This document shows, piece after piece, positions 1-10,426 of a DNA stretch of 64,000 nucleotides (position 1 is its first letter; every line of letters begins with the position of its first letter). The translations under genes were made by a program, and so were the position numbers. Source of the stretch: Chloroflexota bacterium (GTDB taxonomy: Bacteria > Chloroflexota > Dehalococcoidia > Bin125). The stretch is taken from NCBI GenBank assembly GCA_028875225.1, contig JAPPFB010000025.1:28345-92344 (forward strand), in the 5' to 3' direction. The notes under the pieces were generated by a model. The model searched no databases and had not been told where the DNA came from. It saw only the letters and a list, made by a program, of their open reading frames with translations.

Positions 1-112
1 CCCCCCCCCCCCCGCCCCAACCCCCCACCCCCCCCCCCCCCGCCCCCCCCCCCGGCGCCCCCCCGGGGGGGGGCGGGGGGGCCGGCGCGCCGGCCCCCCC
101 CCCCCCCCTCCC
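1..112. other. C/G homopolymer stretch, probable contig-end artefact
   Basis: This stretch consists almost only of long C runs, one G-rich block and a few A and T bases. Nothing coding or structured is recognisable. Runs like this at the very start of a sequence are typical of low-quality assembly ends or polymerase artefacts, so it should not be interpreted biologically. Confidence 0.7.
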
Positions 113-186
113 CCTCAGCCAACTGAGCGAAGATGCTGCAAGCGGTTCCTCTCCCCTCGCACACCTGCGCGTCGTTTCACGAGGAT

Positions 187-297
187 CGACTCCCTCACCC
201 CGTGGGAGAGGGCTGGGGTGAGGGTCCGCTGTTCCACCCCCTCGGCCGCTTCGGGGCCCTCACCCTAACCCTCTCCCGCCGGGAGAGGGGACCGGAA
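187..297. repeat. REP-like palindromic module pair ('ctctccc/gggagag' family)
   Basis: Two short modules, one reading like 'gggagagggctggggtgagg' and one its rough inverse 'cctcaccctaaccctctccc', lie about 30 bp apart and can fold on each other. A related module lies at about 50506-50565. This sort of palindrome is common in intergenic DNA of many GC-rich bacteria. Confidence 0.6.
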
Positions 298-491
298 GGT
301 GGTTTACGCGCAGGTCGCCGTCTGCGGAATGCGGCACAGCCATTCGGTTGACCAACCGCAGCTCCGACAGTACGTTTGTTCCCAATGGGCCTTCAAAGCA
401 AACCGAGACGCATACTGCTCCGACCGGTCCCCGGCCCGCGCAACTCCGTCGCCTGGCACAGACCCCGACTCCTTTGCCCAGGAGCGACAAC

Positions 492-602
492 ACCAGCACG
501 AAACCTGACAAAACTGACCACCCCAGGCTCGCGATCCCCTGCAAAACACTGGACTTCCGCCAAGGTCCCCTCGCCCAGGAAAAATTCGCCCGCAACACCA
601 TT
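492..602 (+). repeat. Dispersed repeat, copy A ('aaaacactgga' family)
   Basis: This copy starts 'accagcacga', carries the shared core 'gcaaaacactggacttccgc' and ends near 'aggaaaaattcgcccgcaa'. It is aligned without gaps over 69 bp with copy B at 652, and more loosely with a reverse-strand copy near 9103-9215. A partial copy may lie near 55150. Confidence 0.65.
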
Positions 603-651
603 CACGCCTGGCTGTCCACGCTTTGCGCTTTTCGTCCTTAAGCCGATCAAA

Positions 652-770
652 ACCAGCACGACATTGCGCAAAATTGAACCCTCCGATTTCACGATTCCCC
701 GCAAAACACTGGACTTCCGCGTTTGTGAGCCGTCTGGAGAAAAAATTCTCCCGTTCTGCTCGATTGGTCG
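652..770 (+). repeat. Dispersed repeat, copy B ('aaaacactgga' family)
   Basis: This copy is offset from copy A by exactly 160 bp. Both begin 'accagcacga' and share the 20-base core 'gcaaaacactggacttccgc', while the intervening bases have diverged. An 'agaaaaaattctcccg' segment follows and corresponds to the 'ggaaaaattcgcccg' segment of copy A. Confidence 0.65.
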
Positions 771-798
771 TCGACAACGCCCGTTTCAGGCCTCATGC

Positions 799-868
799 CG
801 CCCGAACGCCACCGAACGCCACCGAACGGAACCGAACACGCCCGAACGCGCCGAACGCGCCGAACGAG
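799..868. repeat. Short tandem array of 'ccgaacgcc'-like units
   Basis: About seven imperfect 9-10 bp units of the form 'ccgaacgcc' follow one another directly, just downstream of repeat copy B. There are no unique spacers of constant length, so this is not a CRISPR array. Confidence 0.7.
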
Positions 869-958
869 GAAACACTCAGGGTTCTTCATCGAGAACGCCG
901 AACACGGCGAGTCATTCTCTCGACAGGAGCGGCTGGTTCGTGGTCGTAGACTGACGCC

Positions 959-1597
959 GTGGACCCTCAGCGACTCGAACTGCTCAACGCGAAAATCGCC
1001 GGCTGCACCGCCTGCCGCCTGCATGAGGGCCGGACGCAGACCGTTCCCGGCAATGGCGACCCCAACGCCGAGCTGATGTTCATCGGCGAGGCGCCCGGAC
1101 AGAACGAAGACCAGCAAGGCTTGCCCTTCGTCGGGCGCGCCGGTCAATTGTTGGACGAGTTGCTCGGTGAGATCGGATTCACCCGCTCGGACGTGTTCGT
1201 CGCCAACGTCCTCAAGTGCCGGCCACCCGGCAACCGCGATCCGCAGCCCGACGAGATCGGCTGCTGTGAGGTCTACCTGCGCGAGCAGATCGAGGGCATC
1301 CGGCCCAAGCTGATCGTCCTGCTGGGCCGCTTCGCCACCCAGTACTTCCTGCCCGACGCAAAGATGGGCGAGACGCGCGGCCAGCCGCATCAGGCCGGCC
1401 CCTGGCTCATATTGCCCGTCTACCACCCGGCCGCTGCGCTGCGGAACTCGAACCTGCTGTCGACGATGCGGGAGGACTTCGCCATCATTCCGCCGCTGCT
1501 CGCACAATCTGAGCGCCCGGAAGTGCAACAGGTCCAGATTGGCCACCAACACGCGCATGCGGGCGAGGATGATGACTCGCAGCGATCATTGCTCTAG
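959..1597 (+). CDS. Uracil-DNA glycosylase, family 4 (4Fe-4S)
   Basis: This protein should excise uracil from DNA and so start base excision repair of deaminated cytosine. The 212-residue sequence has the family 4 features: an N-terminal C-x2-C (Cys16, Cys19) with later cysteines at 87 and 103 to ligate a 4Fe-4S cluster, motif 1 'GEAPG..ED' at residues 43-51, the 'KCRPPGNRDP' segment, and motif 2 starting with 'HPAAALRN'. The start is GTG at 959, preceded by 'gacaggagcgg'. It lies 26 bp upstream of the RNase J gene on the same strand. The last 15 or so residues (after 'LLAQSERP') look like a non-conserved tail. Older annotations call such proteins SPO1 DNA polymerase-related. Confidence 0.9.
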   Translation: MDPQRLELLNAKIAGCTACRLHEGRTQTVPGNGDPNAELMFIGEAPGQNEDQQGLPFVGRAGQLLDELLGEIGFTRSDVFVANVLKCRPPGNRDPQPDEIGCCEVYLREQIEGIRPKLIVLLGRFATQYFLPDAKMGETRGQPHQAGPWLILPVYHPAAALRNSNLLSTMREDFAIIPPLLAQSERPEVQQVQIGHQHAHAGEDDDSQRSLL

Positions 1598-1623
1598 CAA
1601 CCTGACGTCAGAATGAGGAACCC

Positions 1624-3309
1624 GTGACCGACGTGTCCGATATCGCAGAGGACGCCCTGAGAGTCGTGCCGCTGGGCGGCCTGGGCGAAATCGGCCGCAA
1701 CATGATGGTCTACGAGACCGCCGACGACATGGTCATCGTTGACGCCGGTTTGCTCTTTCCCTCCGACGACATGCACGGCGTCGACTACATCATTCCCGAC
1801 GCCACGTACGTATTGGAGCGTCGCGACAAGCTGCGCGGCTACCTGATTACGCACGGGCACGAGGACCACATCGGCGCCCTCCGATTCCTGATTCCCCAGC
1901 TCCAGGCGCCGATCTACGCCGCGCCGCTCGCGCTCGGACTCATCCAGTGGCGGCTTGAAGAGACGGGAATACTCGATGCCAGGATGATCGAAGCGGGCAG
2001 CGGCTCCGTCTTCGACTTCGGCAGCATTACCGCCGAGTTCTTCCCCGTCGCGCATTCGATTCCAGACGCCTTCGGCATCGCCCTGCGCACCCCGGCCGGT
2101 CTGGTCGTGCATACCGGCGACTTCAAAATCGACCACACGCCGGTGATGTCGGAGCCGACCGATCTGCAACGGTTGGCGGCCTACGGGCAGGAAGGCGTGC
2201 GGCTGCTCTGCTCCGACTCGACCTACGCGGACAAGTCGGGAGTCACGCCGTCGGAGACGGTCGTCGGCGACGCGCTCGAGCAGATTCTGCTGACCGCGCC
2301 AGGTCGCGTGATCATCGCCACCTTCGCCTCTCAGATTGCCCGGATCCAACAGATCATCGACGCCGCCGAGGAATCGGGACGGGTCGTGTTCGCCACCGGC
2401 CGATCGATGGAGAAGAACATCGACATGTCGCGCGATCTCGGCTACGTGCGGACGGACGACCGCCGCTTGCGGCCGATCACCGACCTGGGTTCGGCCCACG
2501 ACGAGAACACCGTGATCATCTGCACCGGCGCTCAGGGCGAGCCGATGGCGGCGCTCTCGCGCATGGCGACCGGCTCGCACCGCGACGTCAACCTGAAACC
2601 GGGCGACACCGTCGTGCTCTCGTCCTCTCCGATCCCCGGCAACGAATCTGCGGTCAACAACACGATCAACAATCTCTATCGCCGCGGCGTCGACGTCTTC
2701 TCGGTCGGTTCCGGCCACGAACACGTGCACGTGCGCGGCCACGCCGCTCAGGAAGAGCTGAAGACAGTGCTCGCGCTGACCGAACCGCAGGCCTTCGTCC
2801 CGATCCACGGCGAGTACCGTCACCTGGTGCTGCATTCCAAGCTGGCCGAGTCGATGGAGATGGCCGAGGGAGAACGACACATCCTGCTCGACGGCGACGT
2901 GCTGGAGTTGACGCCGGAACGTTCCGAAGTGGTCGATCAGGTCGAGGCCGGATACGTCTACGTCGATGGCATGAACGTCGGCGGCGTCGACCGATCGATC
3001 ATTCGCGACCGGCAGAAGCTGGCCGGCGACGGGTTCCTGCTGGTCGCCGTGCCGGTCGACGAGGAGAGCGGTGAGTTGTCGGGTGAGATTGAAGTCGCGG
3101 CGCGCGGATTCGCCGAGATGCACGCCACGAACAACCTCAAGGCCGGAGCGTCGCAGGTGGCGCGAGATGTGCTGAAGTCACGAGCGAACTCGAACAAGCC
3201 GGTGCCCTGGGACAAGCGGGAACGTCAGGTTCAGCAGGAAGTTTCGGCCTACCTGCGACGCGAGACCCGGCAACGTCCTATGGTGGTAGTGGTGGCGGTA
3301 CAGGTCTGA
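1624..3309 (+). CDS. rnj: Ribonuclease J (metallo-beta-lactamase/beta-CASP)
   Basis: RNase J is an exo- and endoribonuclease for mRNA decay and rRNA 5' maturation in the cytoplasm. The 561-residue protein opens with the family's 'VVPLGGLGEIGRN' and has the zinc-binding motif 'HGHEDH' at about residues 77-82, a further 'HTGDFKID' segment, the beta-CASP region with 'CTGAQGEP', and the C-terminal 'PIHGEYRHL' and 'RRETRQRPM' segments typical of the family. Length matches the usual 550-600. The start is GTG at 1624 with 'gagg' 5 bases upstream. A downstream neighbour is ftsK, an arrangement often seen in Gram-positive-type genomes. The antisense ORF 1594-3123 is a shadow. Confidence 0.95.
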   Translation: MTDVSDIAEDALRVVPLGGLGEIGRNMMVYETADDMVIVDAGLLFPSDDMHGVDYIIPDATYVLERRDKLRGYLITHGHEDHIGALRFLIPQLQAPIYAAPLALGLIQWRLEETGILDARMIEAGSGSVFDFGSITAEFFPVAHSIPDAFGIALRTPAGLVVHTGDFKIDHTPVMSEPTDLQRLAAYGQEGVRLLCSDSTYADKSGVTPSETVVGDALEQILLTAPGRVIIATFASQIARIQQIIDAAEESGRVVFATGRSMEKNIDMSRDLGYVRTDDRRLRPITDLGSAHDENTVIICTGAQGEPMAALSRMATGSHRDVNLKPGDTVVLSSSPIPGNESAVNNTINNLYRRGVDVFSVGSGHEHVHVRGHAAQEELKTVLALTEPQAFVPIHGEYRHLVLHSKLAESMEMAEGERHILLDGDVLELTPERSEVVDQVEAGYVYVDGMNVGGVDRSIIRDRQKLAGDGFLLVAVPVDEESGELSGEIEVAARGFAEMHATNNLKAGASQVARDVLKSRANSNKPVPWDKRERQVQQEVSAYLRRETRQRPMVVVVAVQV

Positions 3310-3350
3310 TTGGCAGCATCGGCCCTGTCCATGCGCGGCTCAATTGATGC

Positions 3351-5918
3351 ATGACAAGTAGCACGGCTTCCAGGCGGCCCAGGCGGGCGCTGCCCGACCG
3401 AATCTCACTATGGATCTCCGAACACCGCCGCCTCATCGCCGGGGCGCTCCTGGTGGTCGCCGCCGCCGCGTTCTCCGCCTGGGTCACAATGGCCTCGCTG
3501 CCATTCGCCGACCAGCGAGAAGTCGTCGTGCACTGGCTCGGCGGCGGCGCATACCTCCTCGCGGCGGTGGTCGCTGTGATCGGCGTCCTGGTCGGCGTTC
3601 AGCGGGTCCGGACGACCGTCCGCCGCGACCGACGGGTGACACGGCAGAGCGGCGGGATCGGACTGGCCGCGCTGGCGCTCTGGGGTGTCGCCGGCGCAAT
3701 CACGCCCGACGCATCGCTCGGCGGCGTCTCACTCTCGCGCTACGGCGCCGGCGGACAGGTCGGCGGCTGGCTCGACTCGCCGGTCGGCTGGGGTCTGATC
3801 CTGATTGGACTCGTCGGGGCGTTCGCCCTGATCGCGCCGACCGCCGCGCGTGCGACGTCGAACACCGCCGGCCGAGCGCTCGATCGGGCATTGCGTTGGT
3901 CTGGCCGGGAGATCAAGCAGCGAGGACCAGGAGCGTTCGGTGCCATGGCGCGTGGAGCTGGCCGCGGCGCGCTCGCCCTGCTCCTCTCGATCTGGGCCGG
4001 TCTCCTCTGGGCCGGCCGCGAGCTTCGGCTGTCCGTGCGCACCATTCGCGAGCAGTGGCGAGAATCACGAGGCGGAACGCCACCGGCTCCATCGAAACCA
4101 GCGCCCGCCCCCGCGCCGTCCGCTCGTGTGCAGCAGGCGGAAGCCGCCTGGCCTCCGATGACGAGCGCCGAAGAACGCGAGCCGGCGGAACCGGCGCCGG
4201 AACCGCCGAGTCGGTCCAGGCGCAAGCCGGCCACTGCGCCGGCGGTTCCCTCGACCTTGAGAACGCTCGACCGCACGGCGGCCGACGGCTGGCGGCTGCC
4301 GCCGATCGACTTGCTGGATGAAGATCCGGCGGCCACGATGCGAACGGGGGCCGGAGAACAGGCGCAGATCATCGAGCGCACCCTGGCCTCGTTCGGCGTC
4401 GATGCGAGCGTGACGCAGATCAACGAGGGTCCAGCGATTACGCAGTTCGGGGTCGAGCCGGGCTGGGAGGTCAAGACCCGTCTGACGCCAGCCAGGGATG
4501 AGTCGGGCGCTCCCCTGCTGGACGAGCACGGTCAGCAGGTCATGCAGACCGAAGAGATCTCGCGGACCAGGGTGCGGGTCAACCGGATCACGCGTCTGGC
4601 CGACGACCTGGCGCTGGCGTTGGCCGCGCCGTCGATTCGGATCGAGGCGCCCGTGCCCGGACAGCCGATCGTGGGCGTCGAAGTGCCGAATCCCGACACG
4701 CGGATCGTGGCGCTGCGCGGCCTGATCGAATCGCCAGAATTCCAACAGATGGCGTCTCAGGGCGGCCTGCCAATCGCGCTGGGACGGGACGTGACCGGCA
4801 ATCCGGTGATCACCGACCTGACCCACATGCCGCACGTCCTGATCGCCGGCGCGACAGGATCTGGAAAGTCGGTCTGCATCAACACGATCATCTCCTCGCT
4901 GTTGATGCAGAAGTCGCCCGAGGAAGTGCGTCTGATTCTCGTCGACCCGAAGCGGGTTGAGCTGACCAACTACGGCTCGGCGCCGCACCTGGCGTTCTCA
5001 CACGTGGTGACGGAGCCGGATGAGGTGGTCTCGGTGTTGGGCGTGGTCGTTGCGGAGATGGAGCGGCGCTATCGACGACTGGAAGAGTCGAGGGCGCGCA
5101 ACATCATCGCCTACAACGCGTTGCCGACGATCGACAAGCGGATGCCGTACTGGGTCGTGGTACTGGACGAGTTGGCCGACATGATGATGGCCGCCGCGGC
5201 GGAGGTCGAGGGACAGATCGTCCGGCTCGCCCAGCTGGCGCGAGCGGTGGGGATTCACCTCGTGATCGCGACGCAGCGGCCGTCGGTCGACGTCGTCACC
5301 GGACTGATCAAGGCGAACTTCCCCACCCGGATCGCGTTCGCGACCACGTCGCAGACCGACGCGCGCGTGATCATGGATCGGGCGGGGGCGGAGAAGTTGA
5401 TGGGCCGGGGCGACATGTTGTACATGTCCTCCGACTCGATCAAGCCGAGACGGGTGCAGGGCGCATTCGTGTCGGATGGGGAGATCGAGCGTTTGATCGA
5501 GTCGTGGGCGGCGCCGCACCAGGCCGGGACCGAGCAGCAGACGCTGGACGAGGTGTTGGAAGAGATCTCCGAGCAGTCGCAGGAGGCAGTGAGCGAGGTC
5601 GCCGCGCGCGCCGCTCAGTCGGATCTGCGGACGCTGACCTCGACACTGGAATCGGCGTTGGAGGCGGACGGGTCGGACGAACAAGCGGACATCGTGGTTG
5701 AGCCTGGGCCGATTCCTTCTGCGGAACTGGACACCCGGCTGGGCGAGGCGACGGAGTTGGCGCGGGAGTACGAGCGGGTGTCGGCGTCGCTGTTGCAGCG
5801 ACGAATGCGGGTGGGTCGGCCGCGGGCGGAACGGCTGATCGATCAGCTGGAGCAGAGCGGCGTGATCGAAGGAGCGGACGGCGGGCGGTCGAGGCGGGTG
5901 CTCGCCAGGGCGGACTGA
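3351..5918 (+). CDS. ftsK: DNA translocase FtsK/SpoIIIE
   Basis: This is an ATP-driven DNA pump that clears chromosome DNA from the division septum. The 855 residues start with about four membrane helices (residues 30-160), then a Pro/Ala-rich low-complexity linker (to about 300), then the motor domain with Walker A 'GATGSGKS' near residue 500 and a Walker B-like 'VVVLDELADMM'. The C-terminal 60-70 residues form the winged-helix gamma domain ('LLQRRMRVGRPRAERLIDQL') that reads polar KOPS-type sites. The start ATG at 3351 has only a weak ribosome site. It follows rnj by 41 bp and converges with the cyclase gene. Confidence 0.95.
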   Translation: MTSSTASRRPRRALPDRISLWISEHRRLIAGALLVVAAAAFSAWVTMASLPFADQREVVVHWLGGGAYLLAAVVAVIGVLVGVQRVRTTVRRDRRVTRQSGGIGLAALALWGVAGAITPDASLGGVSLSRYGAGGQVGGWLDSPVGWGLILIGLVGAFALIAPTAARATSNTAGRALDRALRWSGREIKQRGPGAFGAMARGAGRGALALLLSIWAGLLWAGRELRLSVRTIREQWRESRGGTPPAPSKPAPAPAPSARVQQAEAAWPPMTSAEEREPAEPAPEPPSRSRRKPATAPAVPSTLRTLDRTAADGWRLPPIDLLDEDPAATMRTGAGEQAQIIERTLASFGVDASVTQINEGPAITQFGVEPGWEVKTRLTPARDESGAPLLDEHGQQVMQTEEISRTRVRVNRITRLADDLALALAAPSIRIEAPVPGQPIVGVEVPNPDTRIVALRGLIESPEFQQMASQGGLPIALGRDVTGNPVITDLTHMPHVLIAGATGSGKSVCINTIISSLLMQKSPEEVRLILVDPKRVELTNYGSAPHLAFSHVVTEPDEVVSVLGVVVAEMERRYRRLEESRARNIIAYNALPTIDKRMPYWVVVLDELADMMMAAAAEVEGQIVRLAQLARAVGIHLVIATQRPSVDVVTGLIKANFPTRIAFATTSQTDARVIMDRAGAEKLMGRGDMLYMSSDSIKPRRVQGAFVSDGEIERLIESWAAPHQAGTEQQTLDEVLEEISEQSQEAVSEVAARAAQSDLRTLTSTLESALEADGSDEQADIVVEPGPIPSAELDTRLGEATELAREYERVSASLLQRRMRVGRPRAERLIDQLEQSGVIEGADGGRSRRVLARAD

Positions 5919-5927
5919 TCCCAGCGG

Positions 5928-6758
5928 TCAGCTTTCGACTGCGGCGGTTTCGGGCTCGATCAGCGACGGATCGAACGGGTCGTCCAGACCGTCCGGCAGC
6001 GACGCGAACGGATCGGGACCGGGCTGGCCTCGGGCTGCCTCGTGGCGCAAGTACTCGGGCCACTTGAACAAGAACATGCGCTCTCGCCGGTCGAGACCGC
6101 GCACCCGTCGAGCGCCCATGTCCTCCCAGAACTCAGGTCGGACGTGGCGCCTGACATCGTCGCGCAGCGCTTGGGATACGACGATCGATCCGCCGCGACC
6201 CTTGGCCATAATCCTGGCGGCCATATTGACGGTACGTCCGAGGATGTCGCCGCCCGGTCGGAGGATGACGTCGCCGCGGTGGATGCCCATTCTCAGTCTG
6301 ACCGGCCAGGCGGCGCCTCGTTGATCGGCGACCTCCGTCACCTGCTGTTGCACGTGGGCGGCACAGCGCAGCGCCTGCATGCCGTCGGCGAAGACGATCA
6401 GGAAGCCGTCGCCGGTGAGCTTGACCTCGAATCCCGCGTGTTGGTGCAGTTCTCCGCGGACGATGTCGTTGTGATCGTCGATGATGCTTTCCCACTGCAG
6501 GTCGCCGAGGCGCTCGGTCAGGTGCGTGGAGTCTTCGATGTCGGTGAAGAGGACGGTTGCGGCCTTGCCCTGCTGGGGCAGGAGCGAGGCCGTGACGGCG
6601 CGGCCGCAGTTGGGGCAGAAGGAGGACGCGGGTGGGGGCACCTCTCCGCAGAAGGCGCAGGCGCGCGCTTCCTCCTGCTCGGCTCCTCCGCCCAGCCATG
6701 ACGGCGGCGCGTCGACATTGGCGCGTCGCCAGCGTTCGTGTTCGGGTTCGTCAGCCAC
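5928..6758 (-). CDS. Class III adenylate/guanylate cyclase with N-terminal zinc ribbon
   Basis: The protein (276 residues) joins a C-x2-C/C-x2-C zinc ribbon (Cys34, 37, 48, 51) to a class III cyclase homology domain (about residues 65-240). Active-site features look intact: the first metal Asp in 'FTDIEDST', the second in 'GDGF' preceded by a Lys two residues earlier ('VKLTGDG'), and the transition-state Asn and Arg in 'VNMAARI'. It should make cAMP or, less likely, cGMP; the sequence alone does not prove which. There is no membrane segment, so it is probably cytosolic. The C-terminus is an acidic Pro-rich tail. The start is GTG at 6758. No neighbouring gene suggests its input signal; it sits between convergent ftsK and the uvrB gene upstream. 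Confidence 0.85.
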   Translation of the reverse strand: MADEPEHERWRRANVDAPPSWLGGGAEQEEARACAFCGEVPPPASSFCPNCGRAVTASLLPQQGKAATVLFTDIEDSTHLTERLGDLQWESIIDDHNDIVRGELHQHAGFEVKLTGDGFLIVFADGMQALRCAAHVQQQVTEVADQRGAAWPVRLRMGIHRGDVILRPGGDILGRTVNMAARIMAKGRGGSIVVSQALRDDVRRHVRPEFWEDMGARRVRGLDRRERMFLFKWPEYLRHEAARGQPGPDPFASLPDGLDDPFDPSLIEPETAAVES

Positions 6759-6889
6759 CGGATGTTGCTCTCATCGCGCTCGCCACGGCAGGCGCGCCAG
6801 ATGATAACAGCGCGGACGAGTGCGCGTCGATCCGACGGTATCAAGCTCGAGGCGGGGTGACAGAATGGGCCGCCGACCAGATAGATGAG

Positions 6890-9031
<2,142 letters not shown>

Positions 9032-9102
9032 GACAGAGAGCTTAGCGAGGTTGGTTGGGTTGACGGGGCGGGTTGGTTCCAATTGTGTCGGCTAAGGGGA
9101 TT

Positions 9103-9215
9103 CGGGCGGAAACTTTTTCTGGGACTCATTTCAGGGACGATCTCCAGTGTTTTCCAAGAGATCGTGGCGGAGGGGTGCTCAGTTTCGATCAATTCTGCGC
9201 GGGTTTTGTCAGTCG
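9103..9215 (-). repeat. Dispersed repeat, copy C ('aaaacactgga' family)
   Basis: Read on the minus strand this has 'gacaaaacccg...', then 'ttggaaaacactggagatcg', then 'cagaaaaagtttccgcccg', in the same order and with the same spacing as copies A and B near the left edge. It sits directly upstream of uvrB. Confidence 0.55.
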
Positions 9216-9225
9216 AAGACATGGT

Positions 9226-9345
9226 TTTGGTGTTCGAGTTTGTTCGGATTTGTTCGATGTTGGACGGATTTGGACGGCTGTGTGCGGGGATGGACGGGCT
9301 TGGACGGTCGGGTGCGGGGGTGTTTCGGTGGTGTTCGGCGTCCAT
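9226..9345. repeat. Degenerate tandem stretch of 'ttggacgg'/'gttcgg' units
   Basis: Units resembling 'tttgttcgga' and 'atttggacgg' repeat irregularly. A comparable array of 'cgaacgc' units lies beside repeat copy B at 799-868, so a simple-repeat block accompanies the dispersed repeat at both places. Confidence 0.5.
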
Positions 9346-9493
9346 GGTCGTCGTGTTTCGGGGTCGGGTGGCAGTGCGTCCGACCATCTTACATGGACAT
9401 GTGTTCTGTAGCACCCTCGTCTCCGCGATCAGGAATACAGCTTCTGCCGCTCGGAGCAGGTAGGGATCGCTGGGCGAGAGGAGAACGGCGGAC

Positions 9494-9545
9494 CCCCCTC
9501 TGCCTTCGGCATCTCCCCCCGCTTACGCGAGGGGAGAAAGGGGAT
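9494..9545. repeat. C-rich/G-rich palindromic repeat module
   Basis: The module reads 'cccccctctgccttcggcat', then a 'ccccccgcttacgcgagggg' hairpin. The same pattern occurs at 10988-11043, 26860-26998, 48757-48805, 50417-50470 and 52976-53025, always between genes. Confidence 0.75.
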
Positions 9546-9701
9546 GGGGGATGGTGTGTGTGTCTGCTCTGGGGCTGATCCGTGTGAAGATCGGCCGCAC
9601 TTCTGCGGCTGGTGAGGGTATGGCGTCGATCTGCGATCCTCCGTACCGCGCGTTCTTCATCATGCTTGCTCCTATGCACAACGCCGTCCGTGCCGCGCTC
9701 A

Positions 9702-9733
9702 GCGAGATACCCGCGGCAAGCGCGGGTATGACG
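9702..9733. repeat. REP-like inverted repeat (single copy)
   Basis: The sequence 'gcgagatacccgcggcaagc' continues into 'gcgggtatgac', an imperfect hairpin (acccgcg/cgcgggt). The same unit occurs as inverted doublets at 29222-29317, 34495-34641 and 45831-45977. Confidence 0.8.
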
Positions 9734-9772
9734 GTGTTTTGGGTGGGTTATGGGTAACTTCGGCAGTGCCTG

Positions 9773-10426
9773 CTAGGGCGCAGTACCGATGTGTTCGAGG
9801 ACGGAGCGGAGGAGGTCTTCGGTGGTGGTGGGTGGGGGGAGGTCGGGGGCGCTGAGGACGGCGGCGATCCAGCGGTCGGCGTCTCGGCGGGTGTAGCCGA
9901 GGGTGAGGAGGGCTTCGGTGGCGTCGGCGGCGATGGCGTCGGTGGGCCTGACCGGGCGTCTCGCTTTTGTGTCGAAGCCTTCGTCGACCAGCATGGCTTC
10001 CTCGACGACCTTGCCCTTGAGGTCGGCAATGATGCGGTCGGCCTGGCGGGCGCCGATGCCGGGGAGCTGGGTTAAGGTGCGGCGATCTTCGGCCTCGATG
10101 GCCTGGGCGATGGTGGAGACGGAGGCGGCCAGGGCCTGCTGGGCCTTGGCGACGCCCATCTGGGGCACGCCGATCAGTTTGCGAAAGAAATCGCGCTCGG
10201 TTTGTCTGAGAAAACCGATCAGGACCGGCACCGGCGCGCGGTCGGGGACGTGGTAGTGAGTGAAGAGGTCGAGGACGTCGGGGCGGTTGTCCTCCAGTGC
10301 GAGCCAGACGGCAGTTGGCAGCCGGACCTCGTAGACGAGCCCGCCGGCCTCGGAGCCGGTGTCGACCTCGACGCTCTGGGTTTCTTCGTGCCAGTCGACG
10401 GCACGGCCGCGGATCCGCGAGATCAC
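9773..10426 (-). CDS. ruvA: Holliday junction branch migration protein RuvA
   Basis: RuvA binds Holliday junctions and loads the RuvB motor during recombinational repair. The 217 residues show the N-terminal OB fold ('MISRIRGRAVDW'), the helix-hairpin-helix region ('FFRKLIGVPQMGVAKAQQAL' and 'LTQLPGIGARQADRIIADL') and the C-terminal RuvB-binding domain ('ATEALLTLGYTRRDADRWI'). The start GTG overlaps the ruvC stop codon as 'gtga', so the pair is translationally coupled. No ruvB follows; downstream is the repeat-rich gap before uvrB. Confidence 0.95.
   Translation of the reverse strand: MISRIRGRAVDWHEETQSVEVDTGSEAGGLVYEVRLPTAVWLALEDNRPDVLDLFTHYHVPDRAPVPVLIGFLRQTERDFFRKLIGVPQMGVAKAQQALAASVSTIAQAIEAEDRRTLTQLPGIGARQADRIIADLKGKVVEEAMLVDEGFDTKARRPVRPTDAIAADATEALLTLGYTRRDADRWIAAVLSAPDLPPPTTTEDLLRSVLEHIGTAP

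Larger units (their letters stand above)
113..958. other. Gene-free repeat-rich stretch
   Basis: No ORF here looks real. The overlapping ORFs (such as 376-954 +) have no recognisable domain, are rich in Arg, Pro and Ser as expected from random high-GC reading, and run across repeats. The stretch holds a REP-like pair (187-297), two copies of a dispersed repeat exactly 160 bp apart (492 and 652), and a short tandem array (799-868). Confidence 0.6.
9032..9772. other. Gene-free repeat-rich stretch upstream of uvrB
   Basis: No supported gene lies here. The ORFs that cross it (for example 9147-9578 + and 9028-9414 -) lack recognisable domains and overlap repeats. It contains a reverse-strand copy of the 'aaaacactgga' repeat (9103-9215), a degenerate tandem stretch of 'ttggacgg/gttcgg' units (9226-9345), a C-rich palindromic module (9494-9545) and a REP-like inverted repeat (9702-9733). 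The uvrB promoter is expected here but I cannot assign it. Confidence 0.6.

Noticed and set aside
799-868. Possible CRISPR array
   Set aside because: Units are 9-10 bp and directly adjacent, without spacers, and no cas genes are in the window.
376-954. 192-aa ORF near the left edge
   Set aside because: It runs through repeats and a tandem array, has no recognisable domain, and two other frames are also open there.
1594-3123. 509-aa minus-strand ORF
   Set aside because: It lies antisense to the RNase J gene, whose motifs are unmistakable; long antisense frames are expected at high GC.
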